DNA of 64,000 nucleotides, from assembly GCA_039198065.1 (NCBI GenBank), contig JBCCTU010000012.1:14980-78979 (forward strand), read 5' to 3'. The notes beneath the pieces are model-generated. The model was not told the DNA's origin. It saw only the letters and a program-made list of their open reading frames with translations, and did not search any database. The translations under genes were made by a program, and so were the position numbers. Shown piece by piece: positions 8,928-16,290 of the stretch. This DNA comes from CALHVX01 sp039198065 (GTDB taxonomy: Bacteria > Pseudomonadota > Gammaproteobacteria > Pseudomonadales > Azotimanducaceae). Within the stretch, counting starts at the first letter, position 1; the number at the start of each line of letters is the position of its first letter.

Positions 8928-10283
8928 GTGAATCCAACGCGCCTCGAGCGAAAGATCGGACTGAGCGGCGCGGTCTTTCTACTCGTCGGGCACATCGTCG
9001 GGGCATCGATCTTCATTCTTCCCGGACAGCTCGCCGGCATTGCCGGCCCCGCCGTCTTTCTCGCTTACCTCGTTGCCTGCATACCGGCAGTCGTAAACTG
9101 CCTGATTGCTGCTCAGGTAGGGAGCATTCTGCCGGTCAGCGCCGGTGACTACGTATTCACTAGCATGACCCTGCATCCGCTATTGGGCTTCCTCAAGGTC
9201 TGGTCCGGCATGCTCAGCCTGGTGGTGAGCGTTCCTATCCTCGCCTTCGGCTTCGCCGACTATATGGCGTTCTTTCTGCCGGATACCCCGCGGCTTCTCA
9301 TCGCCCTCGGGATCGTGCTCACCGTTGTCATCGTCAATCTGCTCGGAATCCATGCGAGCGTTCGTACGCAGATGGCCATGGTCAGTGTGTTTGTGGCCGC
9401 ACTGCTCACCTTCGGTATTGGCGGGTTGTTCGCCATGGACTTCTCGCTCCTGACTCCCATGGTGCCGAACGGCGCAGACTCCGTGTTTCGTGCCGCCGTT
9501 CCGGCCTTTTACTCCTACTCCGGTTTTCTGACCTTTGTGATTATCGGAGAAGAGATCCGCAACCCGGGTCGAACCATCCCGCTCACCCTGCTGTTCACCT
9601 TCCTCATCGTTGCGAGCATCTACACGCTGATAACTCTCGTACTTCCCGGCCTCATTCCCTGGCAGCAGCTTGGTAACCTTGTGGCGCCGATGGGTACGGC
9701 AGCGCGGCTCTTCCTACCGGAGTGGTTCGCCGTCGTCATCACCGTCAGCGCCCTGCTCGCCGCGGCCACGTCGATCAACGTCATTGTGCTAACGACGTCG
9801 CGGAGCTTTTTCGCTCTGGCTCGGAACCACATTTACCCGGAACAGCTGAGCCGGCTCAATCAGCGCACCGGTGAACCGGACCTGGCTCTGGTACTCGTCG
9901 GCGCTTTGGCACTCATAGGCGTTGCGCTGCAGGGGGAAATCATTGAATACGCCGCGGTAACCGTGATCGGCATGATGCTCTACGGGCTGGTGTGGGCGAT
10001 CGCCTTGTTACGGCTGCCGGCAACGTTTCCCGAGCAGTATGCGAATGCCCGGCTACAGCTCAGACCGAGCACCCTGTTACTGGTGGCCGTCGTCAAAATC
10101 GTTGTCTCGCTCGGTTTCCTGTTCGTTGGCATACGCGACAACCCCGCACCCGCAGCGCTTTATCTGGTTCTGCTCGCAGCAGGCGCTGTCTACTACGCAA
10201 TCCGTCAGTCGCATCTGAAGCGGCTCGGCATCTCCCTCGACACGCTGCTGCGTCGAGACGTCGAGGCCGCCGCCAAACACTGA
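8928..10283 (+). CDS. APC-superfamily amino acid / amine permease
   Basis: 451 aa integral membrane protein with about 12 hydrophobic segments. The first helix has GHIVGASIFILPGQLAG, the unwound Gly-rich substrate and ion site typical of amino acid-polyamine-organocation transporters. I chose GTG 8928 (VNPTRLERKIGL); a longer reading from 8847 would overlap the preceding coding sequence and begin with unlikely residues. It is flanked by two PLP aminotransferases, which suggests that it imports the substrate of one of them. Specificity is unknown. Confidence 0.85.
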   Translation: MNPTRLERKIGLSGAVFLLVGHIVGASIFILPGQLAGIAGPAVFLAYLVACIPAVVNCLIAAQVGSILPVSAGDYVFTSMTLHPLLGFLKVWSGMLSLVVSVPILAFGFADYMAFFLPDTPRLLIALGIVLTVVIVNLLGIHASVRTQMAMVSVFVAALLTFGIGGLFAMDFSLLTPMVPNGADSVFRAAVPAFYSYSGFLTFVIIGEEIRNPGRTIPLTLLFTFLIVASIYTLITLVLPGLIPWQQLGNLVAPMGTAARLFLPEWFAVVITVSALLAAATSINVIVLTTSRSFFALARNHIYPEQLSRLNQRTGEPDLALVLVGALALIGVALQGEIIEYAAVTVIGMMLYGLVWAIALLRLPATFPEQYANARLQLRPSTLLLVAVVKIVVSLGFLFVGIRDNPAPAALYLVLLAAGAVYYAIRQSHLKRLGISLDTLLRRDVEAAAKH

Positions 10284-10316
10284 CACACCATCCTTAGATC
10301 AAACCTGGAAGCTGCC

Positions 10317-11720
10317 ATGACTATGAGCCCCGCGTTTCTTGCCTTGTCTGCTGCCCGTGATGCACTGGAAGCGGAATACGTTAGCCAGAATCCGAACAGC
10401 GCCGCAGCGTTCGAAGAAGCCCGGGCGAGCGGTGTGGCCGGGGGAACCAACCGTGCGTCGATTCATTACTCGCCCTTTCCCCTGACGTTCGTCAACGCTG
10501 CTGAGGCGCGGGCGGAGACGGCCGACGGTCAGTGGGTGACCGATCTGCTCGGCAACTTCACCGCCGGGCTGTTCGGGTTTTCACCGGAACCGGTACGCCG
10601 CGCGGTCAGCAATGCCATGGCCAACGGCCATACTCTGGGCGGCGCCGCCAATCGTCACGAAGCCGTCGTCGCGCGGGAGCTGACGTCGCGCTTTGCGGCC
10701 ATGGAGCAAATCCGCTTCACCATGACCGGCACGGAAGCCAACAGCTACGCCATCAACACAGCACTCGCCGTCACCGGGCGCAGCAAAATCATGGTCTATG
10801 ACGGCGCTTACCACGGCGCCTGGATCCACGGCGGTAAGCTTGCCGGGCCCCTTGATACGCCCTACGAGAAGATCACGGTGCCCTACGGCGACGCCGACGC
10901 CATAGCGGCGACGATCCGCCGCCACGCCGACGAGCTCGCGGCCGTGATTCTCGAACCGGTCATGGTCAACCCGACGACCTATCTGAAACGCCTCGCCCCT
11001 AAGGCGTATCTGCAGCGAATTCGCGCGGCCTGTACCGAGGCCGGTTGCGCCCTCATCTACGACGAAGTCATGACCTCACGTCTTGCTCCCGGCGGCGCCC
11101 AGCAACTCGTCGACGTGGCACCGGACATGACGACGATCGGCAAGTACTTCGGCGGTGGCTTACCCTTCGGTGCCTTCGGCGGAACGCGGGCCTGGATGGA
11201 GCGTCACGATCCCGCCCACCCACGCACCATCAACAGCGGTGGCACGTTCAACCAGAACGCGCTATCCATGGCGGCTGCGGCGGCCGTACTCAACGACCTT
11301 TGGACGCCGGAACACTGTGCTGCCCACAACCGGCGCGGCGACCACTTCCGTGATGCAATCAACGAACTCGCAGCGCAGCACGGTGCGCCGGTCCAGGCCT
11401 GTGGTAGCGGCAGCCTGATCACGTTGATCTGGCAGCGCGCAGCCGTTGTCGGCGCAATCACCGATGACACCGTTGCGCACGATCTCAACATCGCCAACCA
11501 CCCGGGTACGCCGCAGGCGGCTGCCGCCTTCTGGTTCTACATGCTAACCCGGCACAGCCTGCTCGCGGGAAGCCCGCGGCTGAACTACCTCACGCTACCG
11601 ACGGTTCTGGAAGACGCCGACTATAAGACCTTTCTCTCCGCGCTCAGTGACTTCCTGAACGAGTATCGAGAACCATTAGCTTTGCTCAGCGCCGAGACGT
11701 CGGAAACCGCGGCCGCATAA
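10317..11720 (+). CDS. Class III PLP aminotransferase (glutamate-1-semialdehyde aminomutase-like)
   Basis: 467 aa PLP enzyme. It shows MTGTEANSYAINTALAVTG, YDGAYHGAW, IYDEVMTSR (PLP-ring Asp) and TTIGKYFGGGLPFGAFGG with the Schiff-base lysine. The overall pattern is closest to the HemL-like branch, but heme biosynthetic HemL normally has a different C-terminus, and the linkage here is to a permease and another transaminase. It is more likely a catabolic omega-aminotransferase or aminomutase. A GGAAG ribosome-binding sequence precedes the ATG. The gene is followed directly by three 20-bp hairpin repeats that may end the transcript. Confidence 0.82.
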   Translation: MTMSPAFLALSAARDALEAEYVSQNPNSAAAFEEARASGVAGGTNRASIHYSPFPLTFVNAAEARAETADGQWVTDLLGNFTAGLFGFSPEPVRRAVSNAMANGHTLGGAANRHEAVVARELTSRFAAMEQIRFTMTGTEANSYAINTALAVTGRSKIMVYDGAYHGAWIHGGKLAGPLDTPYEKITVPYGDADAIAATIRRHADELAAVILEPVMVNPTTYLKRLAPKAYLQRIRAACTEAGCALIYDEVMTSRLAPGGAQQLVDVAPDMTTIGKYFGGGLPFGAFGGTRAWMERHDPAHPRTINSGGTFNQNALSMAAAAAVLNDLWTPEHCAAHNRRGDHFRDAINELAAQHGAPVQACGSGSLITLIWQRAAVVGAITDDTVAHDLNIANHPGTPQAAAAFWFYMLTRHSLLAGSPRLNYLTLPTVLEDADYKTFLSALSDFLNEYREPLALLSAETSETAAA

Positions 11721-11780
11721 CCGCCGCAGGCTACTTTTAAGCGCCGCAGGCGCTGTTTTATCGCCGCAGGCGCCGTTTGC
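11721..11780 (+). repeat. Three tandem 20-bp units, each centred on GCCGCAGGC
   Basis: The 9-mer GCCGCAGGC begins at 11723, 11743 and 11763, exactly 20 bp apart. The middle copy is a hairpin (GCGCC-GCA-GGCGC, 11741-11753) followed by TGTTTTA, and the third is similar with a four-pair core. The array begins immediately after the aminotransferase stop. It could be a weak composite terminator or a protein-binding array, as a 20-bp period is about two helical turns. I saw no other copy in the window. Confidence 0.7.
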
Positions 11781-11865
11781 GCGCTCGGATAACCGCTTCG
11801 TCGCACACCGCTACAACGTTAAGCCCAGCACCCTAGGCTAACTCCGCAATCGAGTCGGAGGACCT

Positions 11866-12393
11866 ATGGACGTTGTGGATCTGTTTTCCCTTGACCAGTG
11901 GGTGCGACACGTCAGAGGCGGCGTACACTTTACGACCGCCCTGTTGGCGGTGCTGCTGGGCCCGTACACGCTCTTGAGACACACCAAGGGCGACAACCGG
12001 CATCGTATGCTGGGGCGCATCTGGGTCGTGCTGATGCTCGTCGTAAACGGCAGCGCCTTCACCATGTTCGGCGCCAACGGCACACCCAGCCTTTTCCACG
12101 CATTCGCGATACTCAGCCTGTGGGCTGTGATTCCCGGCTTTCTAGCCATTCGGCGTTACCGACACACCCGTAACGCCGACGATCTGACAACCCACATCAT
12201 CTGCATGCACTGGGCTGTTTTTGGTCTGGTCGCGGCAGCACTGTGGCAACTCAGCACCCGCTATCTGGTGTTTGTAGACGGCCGGGATTATGGCGCCACG
12301 CTGTGGACTCTTGCGGTGCTCACCGGCCTCGGCAGCTGGTGGTTCAGCCGGTGGCTGAACGCACGCTTCGCGGCGCAGGCAGAGGGTGCCTGA
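11866..12393 (+). CDS. DUF2306 membrane protein
   Basis: 175 aa, with about four or five transmembrane stretches and conserved polar residues near membrane edges: GGVHFTTALLAVLLGP, RHRMLGR, and HIICMHWAVFG. This matches the DUF2306 family of predicted membrane proteins, whose His residues have prompted guesses of metal or haem binding; the function is unknown. A strong GGAGG lies 4 bp before ATG 11866. It converges on pnp, and a perfect 11-bp inverted repeat lies between the two coding ends. Confidence 0.8.
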   Translation: MDVVDLFSLDQWVRHVRGGVHFTTALLAVLLGPYTLLRHTKGDNRHRMLGRIWVVLMLVVNGSAFTMFGANGTPSLFHAFAILSLWAVIPGFLAIRRYRHTRNADDLTTHIICMHWAVFGLVAAALWQLSTRYLVFVDGRDYGATLWTLAVLTGLGSWWFSRWLNARFAAQAEGA

Positions 12394-12410
12394 CCGCGAA
12401 GCGCGAGGAA

Positions 12411-12439
12411 AAGAACTACGCACTCGCGGCGTAGTTCTT
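12411..12439. terminator. Bidirectional hairpin between DUF2306 gene and pnp
   Basis: AAGAACTACGC (12411-12421) and GCGTAGTTCTT (12429-12439) form a perfect 11-bp inverted repeat around a 7-bp loop. Pyrimidine-rich sequence follows on both sides. It overlaps the last codons of pnp, whose stop lies at 12416-12418. The position between convergent genes suggests a shared intrinsic terminator, although the T tracts are interrupted. Confidence 0.6.
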
Positions 12440-14515
12440 CACTTCTTTCATGGACAGCTTGATGCGCCCACGCTGATCGACGTCGAGTACGACGACTTCG
12501 ATCTCTTCGCCTTCCTTGAGGTAGTCGGTGACCTTTTCGACCCGCTCCTCGGCGATCTGCGAGATATGCAGAAGCCCATCTTTTCCAGGCAGGATGTTAA
12601 CGAAGGCACCGAAGTCTACGATTCGCTCAATCTTGCCCTTGTAGATCTTGCCGATCTCAGCTTCTGCCGTGATCGACATAATCTTGTCGATCGCTGCATC
12701 CTTGCTGGCGCCATTCTCGGCGTAGATTCGGATCAGACCGTCGTCATCAATATCGATCTCAGCACCGGTTTCTTCGACGATGCTGCGGATCGTCGCACCG
12801 CCTTTACCGATAACGTCACGGATCTTGTCCGGATGCACGTTCATCGTTGTCATTACCGGCGCGTTGTCAGAGAGCTCCGGTCGCGGCTCCTGAATGACCT
12901 TGTTCATTTCACCGAGGATGTGCAGTCGTGCTTCGTTGGCCTGCTGCAGCGCCTGTTCCATGATCTCGTCGGTAATGCCCTGGATCTTGATGTCCATTTG
13001 AAGCGCGGTAACGCCTTTGGCTGTGCCTGCGACTTTGAAGTCCATATCACCGAGGTGATCCTCGTCGCCGAGGATGTCCGTCAGGACCGCATAGCGATTA
13101 CCTTCTTTGACCAGACCCATAGCCACACCGGCGACCGGTGCTTTGATGGGTACACCGGCATCCATGAGCGCAAGCGAGGTGCCGCAGACGGATGCCATGG
13201 AGCTTGACCCGTTGGACTCGGTGATCTCACTGACCACGCGCAGCGTATAGGGGAACGACTCGCCATCGGGCAGTACCGCTGCAACGCCGCGGCGCGCCAG
13301 TCGGCCGTGGCCGATTTCCCGCCGCTTTGGCCCGCCCATCATGCCGGCTTCGCCGACGCTGTAGGGCGGGAAATTGTAGTGCAGCATGAAGGTATCTTTG
13401 TAACTGCCTTCGAGCGCATCGACCAGCGCTGCATCGCGGAGCGTGCCGAGCGTTGCAACGACAATCGCTTGAGTCTCGCCGCGCGTGAACAGCGCTGAGC
13501 CGTGAGTCTTTGGCAACACGCCAACCTCCACGGCGATCGGTCGAACCGTACGCAGGTCCCGCCCATCAATTCGAGGCTCGCCGTTCAGAACACGGTTGCG
13601 CACGATGTCCTTCTCAACCTTGCCAAACAGAGCAGCGACTTCACCCGCATCGTTCGCGGGTTCATCTCCGCCGGCAAGCGCTTCTATTACCTGTTTCTTA
13701 GCGTCAGCTACATGGTTTTGTCGTTCAAGCTTATCCGTCACGCGGTAGGCGTCACCCAGCGGGGTTTCGGCCTTTGCACGAACTTCTCCGAGGAGCGCTT
13801 CGTTCACCGTCGCCGGTTCCCATTCCCAACGCGGCTTGCCAGCCTCGGCGGCCAGCTCCTTGATCGTGTTGATCGCGACCTGCATTTCTTCGTGAGCAAA
13901 AAGCACGGCGCCGAGCATCTCGTCTTCCGTCAGCTCCTTGGCTTCCGACTCCACCATGAGCACGGCATCGTCTGTTCCAGCGACCATCATGCTGAGGAGA
14001 GATTCCTCGAGGGCAGCGTAGCCCGGATTCAGCAGGTACTGACCCTCCTTATAGCCAACGCGCGCGGCGGCAATGGGTCCCGCAAAGGGAATGCCAGAGA
14101 TGGCTAGCGCCGCGGAGGCGCCGAGCATGGACGCAACATCTGGATCTTCGTCGCGGTCCGCAGACATGACCGTGCACACCACCTGAACTTCGTTCAGGAA
14201 TCCCTTCGGGAACAGGGGGCGTAGGGGCCGGTCGATGAGCCGGGACGTCAGGGTTTCCTTCTCGGACGGACGGCCTTCGCGACGGAAGAAACCGCCGGGG
14301 ATCTTGCCCGTGGAGTAGGTCTTCTCCTGGTAGTTCACGGTTAGCGGGAAAAAGCTCTGGCCTGGTCTCGCCGTTTTTGAACCAACGACCGTGCACAGCA
14401 CCATCGTGCCGCCCATGGTTACCATCACCGCACCCGTCGCCTGACGCGCTATCTTGCCCGTCTCCAGCGTGACCGTCTGGTCACCAAACTGGAATTGTTT
14501 CGTCGTAACAGTCAA
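12416..14515 (-). CDS. pnp: Polyribonucleotide nucleotidyltransferase (PNPase)
   Basis: 699 aa phosphorolytic 3'-5' exoribonuclease of the RNA degradosome. Two RNase PH-like halves are visible, with FFRREGRPSEKETLTSRLIDRPLRPLF in the first and GGPKRREIGHGRLARR in the second, followed by a KH domain (VIGKGGATIRSI) and an S1 domain (YKGKIERIVDFGAFVNILPGKDGLLHIS). The start is TTG at 14515-14513: GGAAG lies 5 bp upstream, the residues match the conserved PNPase N-terminus, and the next in-frame ATG would delete conserved sequence. It follows rpsO by 51 bp, as in E. coli, with a hairpin between them that resembles an RNase III processing region. Confidence 0.96.
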   Translation of the reverse strand: MTVTTKQFQFGDQTVTLETGKIARQATGAVMVTMGGTMVLCTVVGSKTARPGQSFFPLTVNYQEKTYSTGKIPGGFFRREGRPSEKETLTSRLIDRPLRPLFPKGFLNEVQVVCTVMSADRDEDPDVASMLGASAALAISGIPFAGPIAAARVGYKEGQYLLNPGYAALEESLLSMMVAGTDDAVLMVESEAKELTEDEMLGAVLFAHEEMQVAINTIKELAAEAGKPRWEWEPATVNEALLGEVRAKAETPLGDAYRVTDKLERQNHVADAKKQVIEALAGGDEPANDAGEVAALFGKVEKDIVRNRVLNGEPRIDGRDLRTVRPIAVEVGVLPKTHGSALFTRGETQAIVVATLGTLRDAALVDALEGSYKDTFMLHYNFPPYSVGEAGMMGGPKRREIGHGRLARRGVAAVLPDGESFPYTLRVVSEITESNGSSSMASVCGTSLALMDAGVPIKAPVAGVAMGLVKEGNRYAVLTDILGDEDHLGDMDFKVAGTAKGVTALQMDIKIQGITDEIMEQALQQANEARLHILGEMNKVIQEPRPELSDNAPVMTTMNVHPDKIRDVIGKGGATIRSIVEETGAEIDIDDDGLIRIYAENGASKDAAIDKIMSITAEAEIGKIYKGKIERIVDFGAFVNILPGKDGLLHISQIAEERVEKVTDYLKEGEEIEVVVLDVDQRGRIKLSMKEVKNYAASA

Positions 14516-14541
14516 TTTTTCTTCCTCAATATGCTTCTTTC

Positions 14542-14571
14542 GCTACCGGGTGCCATTCACTACCGGTTAGC
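14542..14571 (-). promoter_or_regulatory. rpsO-pnp intercistronic hairpin
   Basis: GCTACCGG at 14542-14549 and CCGGTTAGC at 14563-14571 can pair with one bulged base. The stem lies across the rpsO stop codon and upstream of the pnp start. No T tract follows it on the minus strand, so it is not a typical terminator. In E. coli a comparable hairpin is cut by RNase III in PNPase autoregulation. Extending that role here is inference. Confidence 0.4.
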
Positions 14572-14836
14572 GACGCAGTCCCAAACGCTTAATCAGTTCG
14601 GCGTACCGCGCGGTATCTTTGTCTTTCAGGTAATCCAGCAGCTTGCGTCGCTGGTTTACCATTCGAATCAGTCCACGGCGGGAGTGGTGATCTTTCTTAT
14701 GATCACGGAAGTGCTCCTGCAGCGAGTTGATATTGTGAGTCAGCAGCGCCACCTGGACTTCCGGGGATCCGGTATCGCCTTCTTCACGGGCGTAGTCCTT
14801 GATAATTTCTGCTTTCGTATCGGCGTTTAGCGCCAT
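14567..14836 (-). CDS. rpsO: 30S ribosomal protein S15
   Basis: 89 aa, the exact size of E. coli S15. It binds the central domain of 16S rRNA early in small-subunit assembly. Conserved blocks are GDTGSPEVQVALLTHNINSLQEHF, then KDHHSRRGLIRMVNQRRKLLDYLK. It sits between truB and pnp in the usual gammaproteobacterial order. Confidence 0.98.
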   Translation of the reverse strand: MALNADTKAEIIKDYAREEGDTGSPEVQVALLTHNINSLQEHFRDHKKDHHSRRGLIRMVNQRRKLLDYLKDKDTARYAELIKRLGLRR

Positions 14837-14886
14837 GGTTTTCTCCAGTCATGCATACAAAGGGTTTCCGGTCGCACCGCGCATGC

Positions 14887-15858
14887 TTACAGTGCTCCGG
14901 TAGCGCGGGAGGCAGCATCGACAACGAGGCGGCGAGGTGCCACCCGACCGTCGTCAAGGATTTCTCCCACACCAATGAATTGATGGGCTGATGAGCAGGT
15001 CAGCGTTGGCTCATCAAGGCGCTCTGAACGCATGAGCCGCACCCAGCCCGCCGTCGGCGCGTGCGGAACGATCACCGCCTGCCCTTGCCGTACGTAATGC
15101 GTAAGGTCGTCATTGAGCTTGAGCTCCGGCCAGCCGGCTACGGCACTCTCGATGGGCTTGAGCAAAGACACCATCGCGGCCCTGTCTTCGCAGTGCTCGA
15201 AGGTTTCCCGGTCGACGGCGTCGACCTCATTGAACGGCCCAGCCGAGCGTCGCCGCAGCTCGGTGACGTGAGCACCACAGCCGAGCGCCGCTCCAAGATC
15301 CTCCGCAATCGAGCGTACGTAGGTGCCTTTGCTGCAGTGCAGTTCAAGCTCAATAAACCGACCGTCGAAGCCGACCAGCTCATTGCTGAACACCTCGACG
15401 CGTCGCGCTTCTCGCGGCACTTCGACCCCCTGGCGGGCAAGTTTGTAGAGCGGCTGGCCCTGGTGCTTGAGCGCCGAAAACATGGACGGCACCTGTTCGA
15501 TCGGGCCCCGGAAGGCCGCTAGCGCTGCCTCGATCGTCGCGGCGTCGAGGGACGTTGGAACCTCAGTTTCACCGGTAGTCTGGCCGTCGGCATCGCCGCT
15601 GTCCGTCGTGACGCCGAGACGTATGCGCGTCCAGTAGCGTTTATCCGACTCCAGCAAAAATTGAGAAAACTTCGTCGCCTCACCGAAACACAGTGGCAAT
15701 ACACCGGTTGCGAGGGGATCGAGCGCGCCCGTGTGGCCCACCTTCTGCGCACCGAAGCGACGCTTCGCCCACTGCACGGCATCGTTTGACGTCATCCCCG
15801 CAGGCTTGTCGAAGACCAGAATGCCATCGATGGGTGCACCCCGACGTTTCCTAGCCAT
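14887..15858 (-). CDS. truB: tRNA pseudouridine(55) synthase
   Basis: 323 aa enzyme forming pseudouridine 55 in the T loop of tRNAs. The catalytic block GHTGALDPLATGVLPLCFGEATKF carries the active Asp, and CSKGTYVRSIAEDLGAALGCGAHVTELRR is the second family signature. I placed the start at ATG 15858 (MARKRRGAPIDGILVFDKPAGMTS), which aligns with E. coli TruB; a longer reading would run through rbfA. The start overlaps the rbfA stop by 8 bp, indicating coupling. Confidence 0.95.
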   Translation of the reverse strand: MARKRRGAPIDGILVFDKPAGMTSNDAVQWAKRRFGAQKVGHTGALDPLATGVLPLCFGEATKFSQFLLESDKRYWTRIRLGVTTDSGDADGQTTGETEVPTSLDAATIEAALAAFRGPIEQVPSMFSALKHQGQPLYKLARQGVEVPREARRVEVFSNELVGFDGRFIELELHCSKGTYVRSIAEDLGAALGCGAHVTELRRRSAGPFNEVDAVDRETFEHCEDRAAMVSLLKPIESAVAGWPELKLNDDLTHYVRQGQAVIVPHAPTAGWVRLMRSERLDEPTLTCSSAHQFIGVGEILDDGRVAPRRLVVDAASRATGAL

Positions 15859-16282
15859 CGTGCACCTCGCTGTCGGTGCCGCCGGCCTGCGTTGGTTTTT
15901 GCGCTTCATCGGCATCAAGGGCACGTTCAATGAGAGACTCGAGGCGAGGCCCGCGGATCGCTGCGTCGTCGTGATGAAAACGCAGTCGCGGCGTTGTCCG
16001 CATGCTGTGGCGCCGAGCAAGCGTCGACCGAAAGTATCCGGCCGCTTTCGCCAGCACGGCAACAAGTGCCTGTTGGCTCTCGGCATCATCCGCACCCAGC
16101 GCGGTGACGTAAACGTCCGCGTAACTGAGATCTTTACTCACCCGTACGTCGTTCACGCTGACCAGACCCACCCGGGGGTCGCGCATATCGGAGCGGATAA
16201 TCTGAGCCAACTCCTGCTGAAGGAAGTCGGCAACGCGCAGATCTCGTCCGTAGTCTTTCAAAGCCGCGCGACTCAAGAGCAA
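15851..16282 (-). CDS. rbfA: 30S ribosome-binding factor A
   Basis: About 143 aa KH-like protein for late 30S maturation and cold adaptation. The core RVADFLQQELAQIIRSDMRDPRVGLVSVNDVRVSKDLSYADVYVT is typical. The start is uncertain, since no ATG exists in a suitable place. TTG codons at 16282, 16276 and 16261 are in frame, and the shortest (giving a KDYGRDLRVADFL N-terminus) aligns best with known RbfA. I report the longest. It begins 9 bp inside-strand of the infB stop, so it is translated from the same message. The C-terminal tail after the domain is longer than in E. coli and acidic. Confidence 0.9.
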   Translation of the reverse strand: MLLSRAALKDYGRDLRVADFLQQELAQIIRSDMRDPRVGLVSVNDVRVSKDLSYADVYVTALGADDAESQQALVAVLAKAAGYFRSTLARRHSMRTTPRLRFHHDDAAIRGPRLESLIERALDADEAQKPTQAGGTDSEVHDG

Positions 16283-16290
16283 CCCATGAC

